Program-made: the position numbers and the translations under genes
The notes under the pieces: generated by a model
What the model was told of the DNA's origin: nothing
Database searches by the model: none
What the model saw: only the letters and a program-made list of their open reading frames with translations
Origin: an uncultured Eubacteriales bacterium
Lineage (GTDB): Bacteria > Bacillota > Clostridia > Oscillospirales > Oscillospiraceae
DNA: 64,000 nucleotides
Assembly (NCBI GenBank): GCA_900079765.1
Contig: LT599017.1
Span: forward strand, 2,511,766 to 2,575,765
Direction of reading: 5' to 3'
Part shown: piece by piece, positions 50,654-59,186 of the stretch
How the letters are laid out: every line of letters starts with the position of its first letter
Numbering within the stretch: position 1 is the stretch's first letter

Positions 50654-52075
50654 TCAGGACAGGCGTTTCCACTTTGGGCCCTCGGGGGTATCGGTAATCT
50701 CGACGCCCATGGCCTTCAGCTCGTCACGGATGCGGTCGGCCTCCGCGAAATTCTTGGCCTTCTTAGCGGCAGTGCGCTCCGCTACCAGGGCGTCGATCTC
50801 TCCGTCGCCCTCAGCGGGCGCGGCCTGGGCACATTCCCGGTCCTTCAGGCCGGCGGCCCGGTCCAGCAGTCCCAGTCCCAGAACAGTATCGTAGCTGGCG
50901 AGGATGGAGCGCTTCGTGACGTCGTTTACGCCGGCCTTGAGCACATCGTAGAGGGCCGTCACGCCGAGGGAGGTGTTGAGGTCGTTGCCCACGCTCTCGA
51001 TAAAGGCGGCCTTATACTGCGCGACAGCCGCCTCGTCCACCGCGCCGTCCTCGCCCAGAGCGGCAATGCGGCAGATCAGTTTCTCGTACGCCGCCTTGGC
51101 GTTATCGAGGGTCTCCCAGGAGAACACCAAACTCTTGCGGTAGTGGGACTGGAGGCAGAAGAGCCGGTACACCAGCGGGTCGTACCCCTTCTCCTCGAGG
51201 AGGGAGACTGTCAAAAACTCTCCCTTGGACTTGCTCATCTTCCCTCCCGTGGTATTGAGATGGTGGACATGGAACCAGTATTTACACCAGGGGTGGCCGA
51301 GGTAAGCCTCGCTCTGGGCGATCTCATTGGTATGATGGGGGAAGGCGTTGTCGATGCCGCCGCAGTGGATGTCCAAATACTCACCCAGATACTTCATGGA
51401 GATGCAGGAGCACTCAATATGCCAGCCGGGGTAGCCAAGACCCCAGGGGGAGTCCCATTTGAGGGCCTGGTCCTCAAACTTGCTCCTGGTGAACCACAAA
51501 ACAAAGTCGGCCTTGCTGCGCTTGTTGGGGTCCTCCTCAACACCCTCGCGTACGCCCACGGCCAAGTCCTCCTCCTCGTGGGCGTTGAAGACGTAGTACT
51601 GCTCCAGCTTGGAGGTGTCGAAGTAGATGTTCCCCCCCGCCTGATAGGCGTAACCCTTGTCGATGAGGCGCTGGGTGGTCTTGATATACTCCTCTATCAT
51701 CCCGGTAGCGGGCTGCACCACCTCGGGCCGCCTGATATTCAGTTTCTTGCAGTCGGCAAAGAAGGCATCGGTGTAGAATTGGGCGATCTCCATGACACTC
51801 TTGTGCTCCCGCTGGGCGCCCTTGACCATCTTGTCCTCGCCTTCGTCGGCGTCAGAGGCCAAGTGCCCGACGTCGGTGATGTTCATCACCCGCTTTACGT
51901 CGTACCCCTCGTAGCCAAGAAACTTTTCCAGCACATCCTCCATGATGTAGCTGCGCAGGTTCCCGATGTGGGCGAAGTGATAAACCGTGGGTCCGCAGGT
52001 GTACATCTTCACCTTGCCCGCCTCGTGGGGCACGAAGTCCTCCTTTTCATGAGAGAGGGAATTATATAGCTTCAT
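50654..52075 (-). CDS. cysS: Cysteinyl-tRNA synthetase
   Basis: A 473-residue class I synthetase that charges tRNA-Cys. The HIGH-type motif is HFAHIGNLRS, the KMSKS motif GGKMSKSKGEF, and the zinc ligands are Cys27 (YTCGPTVY), the Cys in DIHCGGIDNAFPHHTNE and its neighbouring His, all conserved. Length is standard. It is the second gene of the T-box-controlled cysE-cysS unit; a 155-base gap before it contains a palindromic element. Confidence 0.97.
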   Translation of the reverse strand: MKLYNSLSHEKEDFVPHEAGKVKMYTCGPTVYHFAHIGNLRSYIMEDVLEKFLGYEGYDVKRVMNITDVGHLASDADEGEDKMVKGAQREHKSVMEIAQFYTDAFFADCKKLNIRRPEVVQPATGMIEEYIKTTQRLIDKGYAYQAGGNIYFDTSKLEQYYVFNAHEEEDLAVGVREGVEEDPNKRSKADFVLWFTRSKFEDQALKWDSPWGLGYPGWHIECSCISMKYLGEYLDIHCGGIDNAFPHHTNEIAQSEAYLGHPWCKYWFHVHHLNTTGGKMSKSKGEFLTVSLLEEKGYDPLVYRLFCLQSHYRKSLVFSWETLDNAKAAYEKLICRIAALGEDGAVDEAAVAQYKAAFIESVGNDLNTSLGVTALYDVLKAGVNDVTKRSILASYDTVLGLGLLDRAAGLKDRECAQAAPAEGDGEIDALVAERTAAKKAKNFAEADRIRDELKAMGVEITDTPEGPKWKRLS

Positions 52076-52113
52076 ACGTCTTTCTCCTTGCCTGACTTTA
52101 ATTTTCCAGTAAC

Positions 52114-52234
52114 AGGTTCTTGCTCCGCGCCTGGCCTTGATTTCTTGACCACCGGAAATGAATTCCGGTGGTCGCCGCCTCTGCGCGGCGTCCCGGCAAT
52201 TGCCGGGTCCCTATAGGTTCTTGCTCCGCGCCTG
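52114..52234. repeat. 81-bp palindromic element bounded by a 20-bp direct duplication
   Basis: The 20-mer AGGTTCTTGCTCCGCGCCTG occurs exactly at 52114-52133 and 52215-52234. Between them are three palindromes: GACCACCGGA...TCCGGTGGTC, GCCGCCTCTGCGCGGC and CCCGGCAATTGCCGGG. The right copy is the end of cysE; the left copy continues into what looks like its original 3' end. This looks like an insertion with target duplication. Confidence 0.7.
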
Positions 52235-52861
52235 CTCATCCATATACTGCTCCAGCCACTCAAGACGGGAGGACAGGGCCTGCAGTTCCTTCTTCACAGG
52301 GTCGGTCACATTAACCTGGTCCATCTCGCCGCAGTAGTCCACCCGCTCCCCTGCCACCCGCACCACCCGGGCGGGAACGCCCACGGCGGTGGCGTCAGGC
52401 GGCACCTCGGTGAGCACCACAGCGTTGGCCGCGATGCGGGCATAATCGCCTACCGTGAACGGTCCCAACACCTTGGCCCCGGAGCCGATCATCACGTGGT
52501 TGCCGATGGTGGGGTGGCGCTTTCCCTGGTCCTTGCCAGTACCCCCCAGGGTCACCCCCTGGTAGAGCAGCACATCGTCCCCCACCTCTGCGGTCTCTCC
52601 AATGACAATGCCCATGCCGTGGTCGATGACGAACCGCCGCCCGATGGTGGCACCGGGGTGGATCTCAATCCCGGTCCAAAACCGGCTCCACTGAGAAACC
52701 GCCCGGGCCAGGAAACGCAGCCCGCGCTTATAGAGCCAGTGGGCCAGCCGGTGGTAGATGATGGCGTGCACGCCGGGGTAGAGCAGAAAAATCTCCACCC
52801 TGCTCCGGGCCGCCGGGTCCCGCATCTGATAGGCCCGCAGGGTCTCTCCTAACCTTGTCAT
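52211..52861 (-). CDS. cysE: Serine O-acetyltransferase
   Basis: A 216-residue left-handed beta-helix acetyltransferase making O-acetylserine, the precursor of cysteine. Hexapeptide repeats and active-site regions are visible ([26 protein letters not shown], split here; [21 protein letters not shown]). Length fits the short EpsC-like class. The ATG at 52861 follows AAAGGAGAG. The stop TAG lies inside the palindromic element; without it the frame would read on for LLEN and stop, so the C-terminus was probably altered by insertion. It is first in the T-box operon with cysS. Confidence 0.95.
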   Translation of the reverse strand: MTRLGETLRAYQMRDPAARSRVEIFLLYPGVHAIIYHRLAHWLYKRGLRFLARAVSQWSRFWTGIEIHPGATIGRRFVIDHGMGIVIGETAEVGDDVLLYQGVTLGGTGKDQGKRHPTIGNHVMIGSGAKVLGPFTVGDYARIAANAVVLTEVPPDATAVGVPARVVRVAGERVDYCGEMDQVNVTDPVKKELQALSSRLEWLEQYMDEQARSKNL

Positions 52862-52943
52862 AGTCTCTCCTTTCCATGTCACGATCACACCCTCCGCGAC
52901 GGCGCGCAGCTCCTGCCCTGGGTGTTTAGCGCTCCCTACAAAA

Positions 52944-53179
52944 GAAAAACGCCCCTATGCCGCCGCGCGGCATAAGAGGCGATCAAAAATCGCGGTTCCA
53001 CTCTTATTTTTCACTCAAAGACCCAATAACGGTGGCAAACCGGGGAAACTCCATGTTTCCCTCGCTCCCGGATGCACCTTCATATCCCCCACAGCAGGCT
53101 CGCTTTCAGCCGGTGACGCGCCCTCTCTGTCCTCTGGTCAGGATATTACTCTTTCCGATCCTCGCGATTCTTTTATTGC
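52944..53179 (-). ncRNA. T-box leader (cysteine) upstream of cysE-cysS
   Basis: The minus-strand transcript holds the universal T-box sequence TGGAACCGCG (53000-52991), able to form the antiterminator, followed by a strong terminator stem (52981-52950) and a T-run. Upstream is a long stem I region, in which TGC (53076-53074), followed by A, is a fitting specifier codon for cysteine. Uncharged tRNA-Cys would allow transcription of cysE and cysS. Confidence 0.9.
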
Positions 53180-53185
53180 CACAGT

Positions 53186-53214
53186 ATATTATCACGCCCC
53201 CGATGTTGTGTCAA
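53186..53214 (-). promoter_or_regulatory. Promoter of the cysE-cysS T-box transcript
   Basis: Perfect TTGACA (53214-53209), 17 bp and TAATAT (53191-53186) on the minus strand, setting the start of the T-box leader near 53179. Confidence 0.75.
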
Positions 53215-53251
53215 GGCCATCCCTATCCTCCGCGCCGCCCGCCTAAAAACT

Positions 53252-53275
53252 GCCCCCCGCCATTTGGCGGGGGGC
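53252..53275 (-). terminator. Terminator of rimO-pgsA
   Basis: Perfect GCCCCCCGCC-ATTT-GGCGGGGGGC hairpin 12 bases after the pgsA stop, with TTTTTA following on the minus strand. Confidence 0.8.
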
Positions 53276-53287
53276 TCATCTTCAAAC

Positions 53288-53815
53288 TTATAGGTCCTTC
53301 CAGTCGATAACATCCTTATTCTGAACGAAATACTCCGCCCCGGAGTATACGGTGGTAAGGACGATAACCGCCATCACCACGCCGTCCACCACCGGGTGAT
53401 TAATCAAAAAGAGCACGCAGATGCCTACCATGGTGGACGCGGTCTTCACCTTGCCCGACCAGCCGGCAGCGATGACCTTGCCCCCCTCCACCGCCACCAG
53501 CCGCAGGGCTGTGACGGCGAACTCCCGGGCGATGACGATCAGCAGCGCCCAGGCCGGAAAACGCCCCAGCGCCACGAACCACACCAGCGCCGCCATCACC
53601 AGCAGCTTGTCGGCCAGGGGGTCCATAAACTTTCCGAAGTCGGTCACCAGGTTGCGGCTCCGCGCAATGTGCCCATCCACAAAGTCGGTGATGCTCGCCA
53701 GAATAAAGATGACCAACGCCACATATGTGCTGCCGGAAAAGCCCAGGTAGAGCACGACCAGAAAAACCGGGATCAAAAGCACCCGGAGCATGGTCAGTTT
53801 GTTGGGGGTATTCAA
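53288..53815 (-). CDS. pgsA: CDP-diacylglycerol-glycerol-3-phosphate 3-phosphatidyltransferase
   Basis: A 175-residue membrane enzyme with about five helices that makes phosphatidylglycerol-phosphate. The CDP-alcohol phosphotransferase motif DG-x2-AR-x8-G-x3-D-x3-D is complete in VDGHIARSRNLVTDFGKFMD followed by PLAD. The start is best taken as TTG at 53815 (AAAGGTGAG upstream; protein then begins MNTPNKLTMLR like relatives); GTG at 53833 is the alternative. It follows rimO by 41 bases. Confidence 0.93.
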   Translation of the reverse strand: MNTPNKLTMLRVLLIPVFLVVLYLGFSGSTYVALVIFILASITDFVDGHIARSRNLVTDFGKFMDPLADKLLVMAALVWFVALGRFPAWALLIVIAREFAVTALRLVAVEGGKVIAAGWSGKVKTASTMVGICVLFLINHPVVDGVVMAVIVLTTVYSGAEYFVQNKDVIDWKDL

Positions 53816-53856
53816 TGCTGTCTCACCTTTCACGTCGGACGCGGTACTTCCGCGGC

Positions 53857-55182
53857 CTACTCGATTTCTCCCACCAGGTCGCCGTCCTCGGTGCCGGTGA
53901 TGCGCACGTTTACGAAAGTCCCCGCCGGAACCACTCCCGCGGCCGTAAAGAAAACCTTCCCATCTACGTCGGGGGAGTCGGCGTAGCTCCTCCCCATATA
54001 GCAGCCCATGTCGCTGTCAAAGCCCTCACACAAGACCTCCAGAGTGCTTCCCAGACGGCTCTCATTGAAGGCGTCCATCACGCCGGACTGAAGCTCCACC
54101 AGCAGCTCTACCCGCCGTTTGGCGGTGTCGCCGTCCACCTGGTTTTCCATGGTGGCAGCGGGCGTCCCCTCCTCCGGGGAGAACTGGAAGATGCCTGCCC
54201 GCTCGATGCCCGCCTCCCGCAGGAAGGCGCACAGCTCCTCAAACTCCATCTCCCCCTCGCCGGGCAGCCCGGCGATGAGGCTGGTGCGCAGGACCAGGCC
54301 GGGCAGCCGTGCGCGCAGTTTGGAGAGTAAGGATAGAATCTCGACCTTGGTGCTCCCCCGGCGCATAGACCTCAAAATCTTGTCGTTGATGTGCTGGAGA
54401 GGGATGTCGATGTAGTTCAATATCTTGGGTTCCCGGGCAATCACCTCAATGAGCTCGTCGCTCAGCGCGTCGGGGTAGAGGTAATGCAGGCGCACCCAGT
54501 GAAACGGCAGCTTGCATAGCTCGGTCAGTAGCTCCCCCAGCTTAAACTCCTTGTAAAGGTCAATGCCGTACCGGGTGATGTCCTGGGCCACCACAATGAG
54601 TTCCTTCACGCCGCTGTCCGCCAGGGCCTTGGCCTCCATAAGAAGGGACTCCATCGTGCGGCTGCGGTAGCGGCCCCGGAGATAGGGGATGATGCAGTAA
54701 GCGCACCGATGGTCACAGCCCTCAGCAATCTTCAGGTACGCGGTGTAGCCGGGGGTGGTGACGATCCGCTCCCCGTCCTCCTCGGTATTGTCGATGTCGC
54801 CGAAGAAGGTGGGCTGGTCGCCGTCCATCGCTGCCTCTATGGCGGGCACCACGTCGATATAGCTGCCGGTGCCCAAAATTCCGTCGATCTCAGGCAGATC
54901 CTCCAAAATCTCGTCCCGGTACCGCTGGGAGAGGCAGCCTGCCACCAGGAGCTTGCCCAGCTTGCCCGCGCTCTTCAGCTCGGCCAGCTCCAGCACGTTG
55001 CGGATAGCCTCGCTCTTTGCTGAGTCGATGAAACCACAGGTGTTGAGCACCGCCACGTCGGCCCCCTCGGGCTCCCCGGTGACGGTATAGCCCGCCGCTC
55101 GGCACAGGGCCATCATCTGCTCGGTATTTACTAAATTCTTGGCGCAGCCAAGGGAGATAAAAGCGACTTTATAGCTGTTCAA
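53857..55182 (-). CDS. rimO: Ribosomal protein S12 methylthiotransferase RimO
   Basis: A 441-residue radical-SAM methylthiotransferase that modifies Asp of ribosomal protein S12. The N-terminal UPF0004 domain provides three cluster Cys (SLGCAKN, NTCGFI, AGCLSQRY); the radical-SAM motif is CDHRCAYC; a TRAM domain ends the protein. RimO rather than MiaB is indicated by SLGCAKNLVNTE. The TTG at 55182 has GGAG at 8 bases and is preferred over a TTG two codons upstream. rimO-pgsA is a common Firmicute pair. Confidence 0.95.
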   Translation of the reverse strand: MNSYKVAFISLGCAKNLVNTEQMMALCRAAGYTVTGEPEGADVAVLNTCGFIDSAKSEAIRNVLELAELKSAGKLGKLLVAGCLSQRYRDEILEDLPEIDGILGTGSYIDVVPAIEAAMDGDQPTFFGDIDNTEEDGERIVTTPGYTAYLKIAEGCDHRCAYCIIPYLRGRYRSRTMESLLMEAKALADSGVKELIVVAQDITRYGIDLYKEFKLGELLTELCKLPFHWVRLHYLYPDALSDELIEVIAREPKILNYIDIPLQHINDKILRSMRRGSTKVEILSLLSKLRARLPGLVLRTSLIAGLPGEGEMEFEELCAFLREAGIERAGIFQFSPEEGTPAATMENQVDGDTAKRRVELLVELQSGVMDAFNESRLGSTLEVLCEGFDSDMGCYMGRSYADSPDVDGKVFFTAAGVVPAGTFVNVRITGTEDGDLVGEIE

Positions 55183-55328
55183 ATTCAATTCTCCTCAGAA
55201 AATAGGTCAAGTAAGGATATCACGAAAACCTCCGTTTGTAAAGTGGACCGGCCCTTTTTCGGACGCTTTTGCATTTGTTTGTGGCCCAAGTAAATTTTTC
55301 GTATAAAACCGTTTAAGCGTAAAATTAA

Positions 55329-55362
55329 AGGCCGACCGCCGAACATATCCGGCGGCCAGCCT
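55329..55362 (-). terminator. Terminator of recA-recX
   Basis: AGGCCGACCGCCG/CGGCGGCCAGCCT hairpin 13 bases after the recX stop, followed by TTTAATTTT on the minus strand. Confidence 0.7.
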
Positions 55363-55374
55363 ACGCAAGCCTGC

Positions 55375-56034
55375 TTATTCCTCTTCGATCTCCGCGCCGT
55401 AGCGGCGCAGGCCCTCCTTAATTTCGTTCCACCGATAGCCCCGGCGGGCCAGCGCGTCGGAGGCGCGCTTGAGCTCCTTGTGATCGGGTGGTCTCCCCTT
55501 CAGCTTTTGGCGGAGAAAGGCGTCGATACCCGCGTCCGGCGGCTGGGCCGACTCCTTGGCCTCATCCCAGTACTCCCGGGGCACGCCCCGTTTCCACAGC
55601 TCGTCCTGAATCTTGCCCTGGCCGTAGCCCTTGGCAGAGTAGTGCCGGGCCACGCTCTTGGCGTACTCGGCGTCATTGAGGTAGCCTAGATCCTCCAGCC
55701 AATCGGCCACTTGGGCGGCGGCATCTTCGGCCTCCCCCTCCTCCGGCGTACGCTCCTCCTCTTCCTCCCACCGCCTGCGGGGGGTAAGTTTCTCGAGGAG
55801 CTCCTTACGTGACATGGGTCGGGCTGAGATAAGGTTTAAGGCCTTCTCCCGCAGGGCGCCTTTCCGGGCGGCGGCGGCGAGGTCGGCGGCGGTACTCTCG
55901 TCTAGGTCCATGCCGGAATAAAGGCTAAACGCCAGAACCTCGTTCTCCCCCACCCGGAGGATGGAGCCGTCTTCCATGTGGCAGAGCCAGCGGCCCTGCA
56001 CCTTGGAAGACGGGACCAGCCTGGCGATTCTCAT
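55375..56034 (-). CDS. recX: RecA regulatory protein RecX
   Basis: A 219-residue all-helical modulator of RecA filaments. After a short beta N-terminus, three-helix repeats are recognised by [46 protein letters not shown] (split) and a final [16 protein letters not shown] Glu-rich linker (about 92-108) is inserted. Its ATG overlaps the recA stop by four bases, so the two are coupled, as in many bacteria. Confidence 0.92.
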   Translation of the reverse strand: MRIARLVPSSKVQGRWLCHMEDGSILRVGENEVLAFSLYSGMDLDESTAADLAAAARKGALREKALNLISARPMSRKELLEKLTPRRRWEEEEERTPEEGEAEDAAAQVADWLEDLGYLNDAEYAKSVARHYSAKGYGQGKIQDELWKRGVPREYWDEAKESAQPPDAGIDAFLRQKLKGRPPDHKELKRASDALARRGYRWNEIKEGLRRYGAEIEEE

Positions 56035-57146
56035 TCTTCCCCGCCGTCCTCAAAGTCGTCGGCTGAGACGTCCACGGCCCGCCCAGCGGCTCGGGCGGCT
56101 GCCTTGGCCTGGCTGGACATGAGCTTGTATGCGTTAGCCCGGATGTCGGCCTCCAGCTTGTCGGCAATCTCGGGGTTGTCCTTCAAGAACTGCTTTGACG
56201 CGTCCCTGCCCTGACCCAGGCGCAGGTCTCCCATTGCGAACCAGGAGCCCGACTTCTGCACCAGGTCCAGCTTGGTGCCCAGATCCACCAGCTCGCCGAT
56301 CTTAGAGATGCCCTCACCGTACATGATATCGAACTCGGCCTCTCGGAAGGGGGGGGCCACCTTATTCTTGACGATCTTGGCGCGGGTACGGTTGCCTACA
56401 ATTTCGCTGCCGCTCTTGAGAGCCTCAATCCGGCGCACATCGATTCGGACAGAGGCATAGAACTTCAGCGCCCGGCCGCCGGTGGTGACCTCGGGGTTGC
56501 CGTACATGACGCCCACCTTTTCGCGCAGCTGGTTGATGAAGATGACGATACAGTTGGTCTTGGCGATGGAGCCCGCCAGCTTACGCAATGCCTGGCTCAT
56601 GAGCCGGGCCAGGAGACCTACGTGGCTGTCGCCCATGTCGCCCTCGATCTCGGCACGGGGCACCAGGGCAGCCACCGAGTCCACCACCACCACGTCAATG
56701 GCACCGGAGCGGACCAGGGCCTCGCAGATCTCAAGGCCCTGCTCACCGGTGTCGGGCTGGGAAATCAGCATAGACTCAATATCTACCCCCAAGGCGCGGG
56801 CATAGGTGGGATCCAGGGCGTGCTCTGCGTCGATGAATGCCACCTCGCCGCCCCGTTTCTGGGCCTCGGCCACAACGTGGAGGGCCAGAGTGGTCTTACC
56901 AGAGGACTCAGGCCCATAAATCTCGATGATGCGGCCCTTGGGCACACCGCCGATGCCCAGCGCGAGATCCAGGGAGAGGGAGCCGGTGGGGATGGCCTCC
57001 ACCACCACGCCCGTATTCTCACCAAGGCGCATGATGGAGCCTTTGCCGTAGGACCGCTCGATCTGGGCCATGGCGGTCTCCAATGCTTTTTTCTTATCGG
57101 AAGCAGGAGCGGCGGCCTCTACGGTGGACTTTTTTTTGTCTGCCAT
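56031..57146 (-). CDS. recA: Recombinase RecA
   Basis: A 371-residue DNA recombinase. Walker [10 protein letters not shown], the MAW region, Walker [10 protein letters not shown], loop L1 ([10 protein letters not shown]) and L2 ([24 protein letters not shown], split) are all as expected. The ATG at 57146 (MADKKKS) is favoured over a start six codons earlier. A TTGAAAGG ribosome site precedes it. No clear LexA/SOS box was identified in 57147-57260, where a palindromic element lies instead. Confidence 0.97.
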   Translation of the reverse strand: MADKKKSTVEAAAPASDKKKALETAMAQIERSYGKGSIMRLGENTGVVVEAIPTGSLSLDLALGIGGVPKGRIIEIYGPESSGKTTLALHVVAEAQKRGGEVAFIDAEHALDPTYARALGVDIESMLISQPDTGEQGLEICEALVRSGAIDVVVVDSVAALVPRAEIEGDMGDSHVGLLARLMSQALRKLAGSIAKTNCIVIFINQLREKVGVMYGNPEVTTGGRALKFYASVRIDVRRIEALKSGSEIVGNRTRAKIVKNKVAPPFREAEFDIMYGEGISKIGELVDLGTKLDLVQKSGSWFAMGDLRLGQGRDASKQFLKDNPEIADKLEADIRANAYKLMSSQAKAAARAAGRAVDVSADDFEDGGEE

Positions 57147-57189
57147 GTGTACCAATCCTTTCAAACGGCGCGCCGGGGGCGGGCCATAC

Positions 57190-57264
57190 GTTCAGCGGAG
57201 ACGGGAGATGCGGATTGCCGCGCCAGTCGGCAGGCTGGCTCACAATGACGGCGGCCGCCCCTAC
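57190..57264. repeat. Dispersed palindromic element between recA and prmC
   Basis: On the plus strand, ATTGCCGCGCCAG...CTGGCTCACAAT forms an imperfect hairpin, followed by GGCGGCCGCC. The element's edge TAGGGG on the minus strand provides the prmC stop codon. From memory, similar GGATTGCC...CTGGC...CAATGAC repeats are frequent in Oscillospiraceae genomes. Confidence 0.5.
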
Positions 57265-58124
57265 GCGTTGGCGGTGCCTTCGACGACGCGCCAGATGTTG
57301 GCGGTGTCCTGATGGGTCTGGATATTCTCAAAGCCGTGCTGGGCCATAATCAGCTCCACGTCGCCAGCCTGATGATAGCCCACCTCGAAGAGGAGCGTCC
57401 CCCCCAGGCGAAGGGCGGCTCCCCACTTGGAGGCCACGGCCCGGTAGAAGTCGAGGCCATCCGCTCCGCCGTCCAGGGCCAGCATGGGCTCGTAGTCCCG
57501 CACGGAGGGATCAAGGCCCGGCAAGTCCCCGGTGGGGATATAAGGGGGGTTGCAGGCAATAACGTCGAAATCCCATAATACAGAGGAGGGGGGCTTGAGA
57601 GCATCGGCCAAAACGCAGGTGACCCTGGCATTCAAGTTGTTGCGCCGGACGTTCTGCTTGCAGAGCTTCAAGGCCTCCTCCGAGAGGTCGGCAAGCACCG
57701 TACGGCACTGGGGGGCGTTGGCCGCGACGGCGAGGCCCACGCAGCCGCTGCCGGCGCAGAGGTCCAGCACGCGGGCCCCCTCTCCCGCCGCCTTGGCTAG
57801 GTCGATGGCGCGATGTGCCAGTACCTCGGTATCGGCCCGGGGAATGAGCACGTCACGGGAGATATCCAGGGGCAGACCGTAAAACTCCCATTCACCGATG
57901 ATGTAGGCCACGGGCTCACCCGCCATGCGGCGGGACATCAGCTCTGCCATACGCTCCTCAACCTCGGCGGAGGCATAGAGCGGCAGGTCACGAAAAAACT
58001 GTTCCCTGGTTTTCCCAGAGGCGTAGCACACCAGCTCCCGAGCCTCCAACTGGGCGGCGTCCACCCCGGCGGCACGGAGGCGCTTGCGCAGGTCTAAGTA
58101 GAGGTTATTGTAGGTCGTAGCCAC
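57261..58124 (-). CDS. prmC: Peptide chain release factor N5-glutamine methyltransferase
   Basis: A 287-residue SAM-dependent enzyme that methylates the GGQ glutamine of release factors. The N-terminal helical domain is followed by the SAM-binding motif VLDLCAGSGCVGLAVA and the catalytic NPPY motif (ACNPPYIPTGDLPGLD). The start appears to be GTG with a weak site. It begins 15 bases after the DUF1385 gene, a pairing seen in many Clostridia. The TAG stop belongs to a palindromic element. Confidence 0.94.
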   Translation of the reverse strand: MATTYNNLYLDLRKRLRAAGVDAAQLEARELVCYASGKTREQFFRDLPLYASAEVEERMAELMSRRMAGEPVAYIIGEWEFYGLPLDISRDVLIPRADTEVLAHRAIDLAKAAGEGARVLDLCAGSGCVGLAVAANAPQCRTVLADLSEEALKLCKQNVRRNNLNARVTCVLADALKPPSSVLWDFDVIACNPPYIPTGDLPGLDPSVRDYEPMLALDGGADGLDFYRAVASKWGAALRLGGTLLFEVGYHQAGDVELIMAQHGFENIQTHQDTANIWRVVEGTANA

Positions 58125-58139
58125 ACCCGCACACCACCA

Positions 58140-59123
58140 TTACCATTTATCTTTCCCTTTCTCCTGGGGCAGGACCAACTCGAGGGAGCGGATGCCCACC
58201 TCGATCATGGCGTCGTCCGGCTCGAAGGTTGTCCAGTTCTGCATCCACATGCCGGGGGCGCGGATGACCCGGCAGACGGCGTTGTCGTGCGCGCCCACGA
58301 AACGGTTGAGCTCGTAAGTGACGCAGACCACCAGGGGGAGGAGAATCAGATGGGCCAGGGCCCGGAGAAAGGTATTGGTGACGGGGAAAATGGCGAAGAA
58401 CACGCCGGAGAAGAGGACCGAGATGAAGATGACCACGAAGAGAAAGCTGGTGCCGCAGCGGGGGTGGTGCTTGGGCTGGGCCCGGACGTTCTCCACCGTG
58501 AGGGGAAGTCCCTTTTCGTAGCAGAAAATGGTCTTATGCTCGGCCCCGTGGTAGGAGAAGACCCGGCGGATATCCTTCATCTTGGAGCACAGGACGAGGT
58601 AGCCCATGAAGATGGCGATCTTCATGGCCCCCTCCACCAGGTTACGGCCCCAGAGGGAAAAGCCGGGGAAAAAGTGCAGGATGCCGCCGGTAATAAAGGT
58701 GGGGAGTAAAATGAAGAGGCCAACTGAGAAGGCCACCCCCAGCACCACCGCCAGGGTGATAAAGACCGAGGCCGCCTTCTCGCTGCCCAGCTTTTTGTCA
58801 AGCCAGACTTCGAATTTGGAGGGCTCCTCCTCCCCGCCGCCCTCCTCCTCTGGAAAAAATTCGGCGGAGTACATGAGGGCCTTCACACCGTTGGCCATAG
58901 AGGAGCCGAACCCGAAGAGACCCCGGATGAAGGGCAGACCCAGAATAGGGTACTTGTCCTTGATGAGGACCCGGTCCTCCACCTTCTCCTCAAACTCACC
59001 GTCCGGCTTGCGGATGACGATGGCCTTCTTGTCGGGGCCCATCATCATGATGCCCTCAATGAGCGCCTGCCCGCCGATCATGGTTTTGAAGGGTGCGGCG
59101 CCGGATGTCGCTTTCTCTGACAT
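58140..59123 (-). CDS. DUF1385 membrane protein (YqhQ-like)
   Basis: A 327-residue polytopic membrane protein. The N-terminal conserved segment IGGQALIEGIMMMGPDKKA, VEDRVLIKDKYPILGLPFIRG (split), YHGAEHKTIFCYE and HPRCGTSFLF define the DUF1385 family, whose function is unknown. An acidic loop (EEEGGGEEEPS) lies before the first strong helices. Its promoter is at 59144-59172 and GGAGAG stands before the ATG. Co-transcription with prmC is likely. Confidence 0.88.
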   Translation of the reverse strand: MSEKATSGAAPFKTMIGGQALIEGIMMMGPDKKAIVIRKPDGEFEEKVEDRVLIKDKYPILGLPFIRGLFGFGSSMANGVKALMYSAEFFPEEEGGGEEEPSKFEVWLDKKLGSEKAASVFITLAVVLGVAFSVGLFILLPTFITGGILHFFPGFSLWGRNLVEGAMKIAIFMGYLVLCSKMKDIRRVFSYHGAEHKTIFCYEKGLPLTVENVRAQPKHHPRCGTSFLFVVIFISVLFSGVFFAIFPVTNTFLRALAHLILLPLVVCVTYELNRFVGAHDNAVCRVIRAPGMWMQNWTTFEPDDAMIEVGIRSLELVLPQEKGKDKW

Positions 59124-59143
59124 AGGAGCTCTCCTTTGACTGC

Positions 59144-59172
59144 ATTATATCAAACATACGTTCAATATGCAA
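59144..59172 (-). promoter_or_regulatory. Promoter of the DUF1385-prmC unit
   Basis: TTGCAT (59172-59167), 17 bp and perfect TATAAT (59149-59144) on the minus strand, about 20 bases before the start codon. Confidence 0.6.
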
Positions 59173-59186
59173 GTATTTTTTAGAAC

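Noticed and set aside
57147-57260. LexA/SOS box in front of recA
   Set aside because: No convincing GAAC-N4-GTTC dyad was found; the space is taken by a palindromic repeat.
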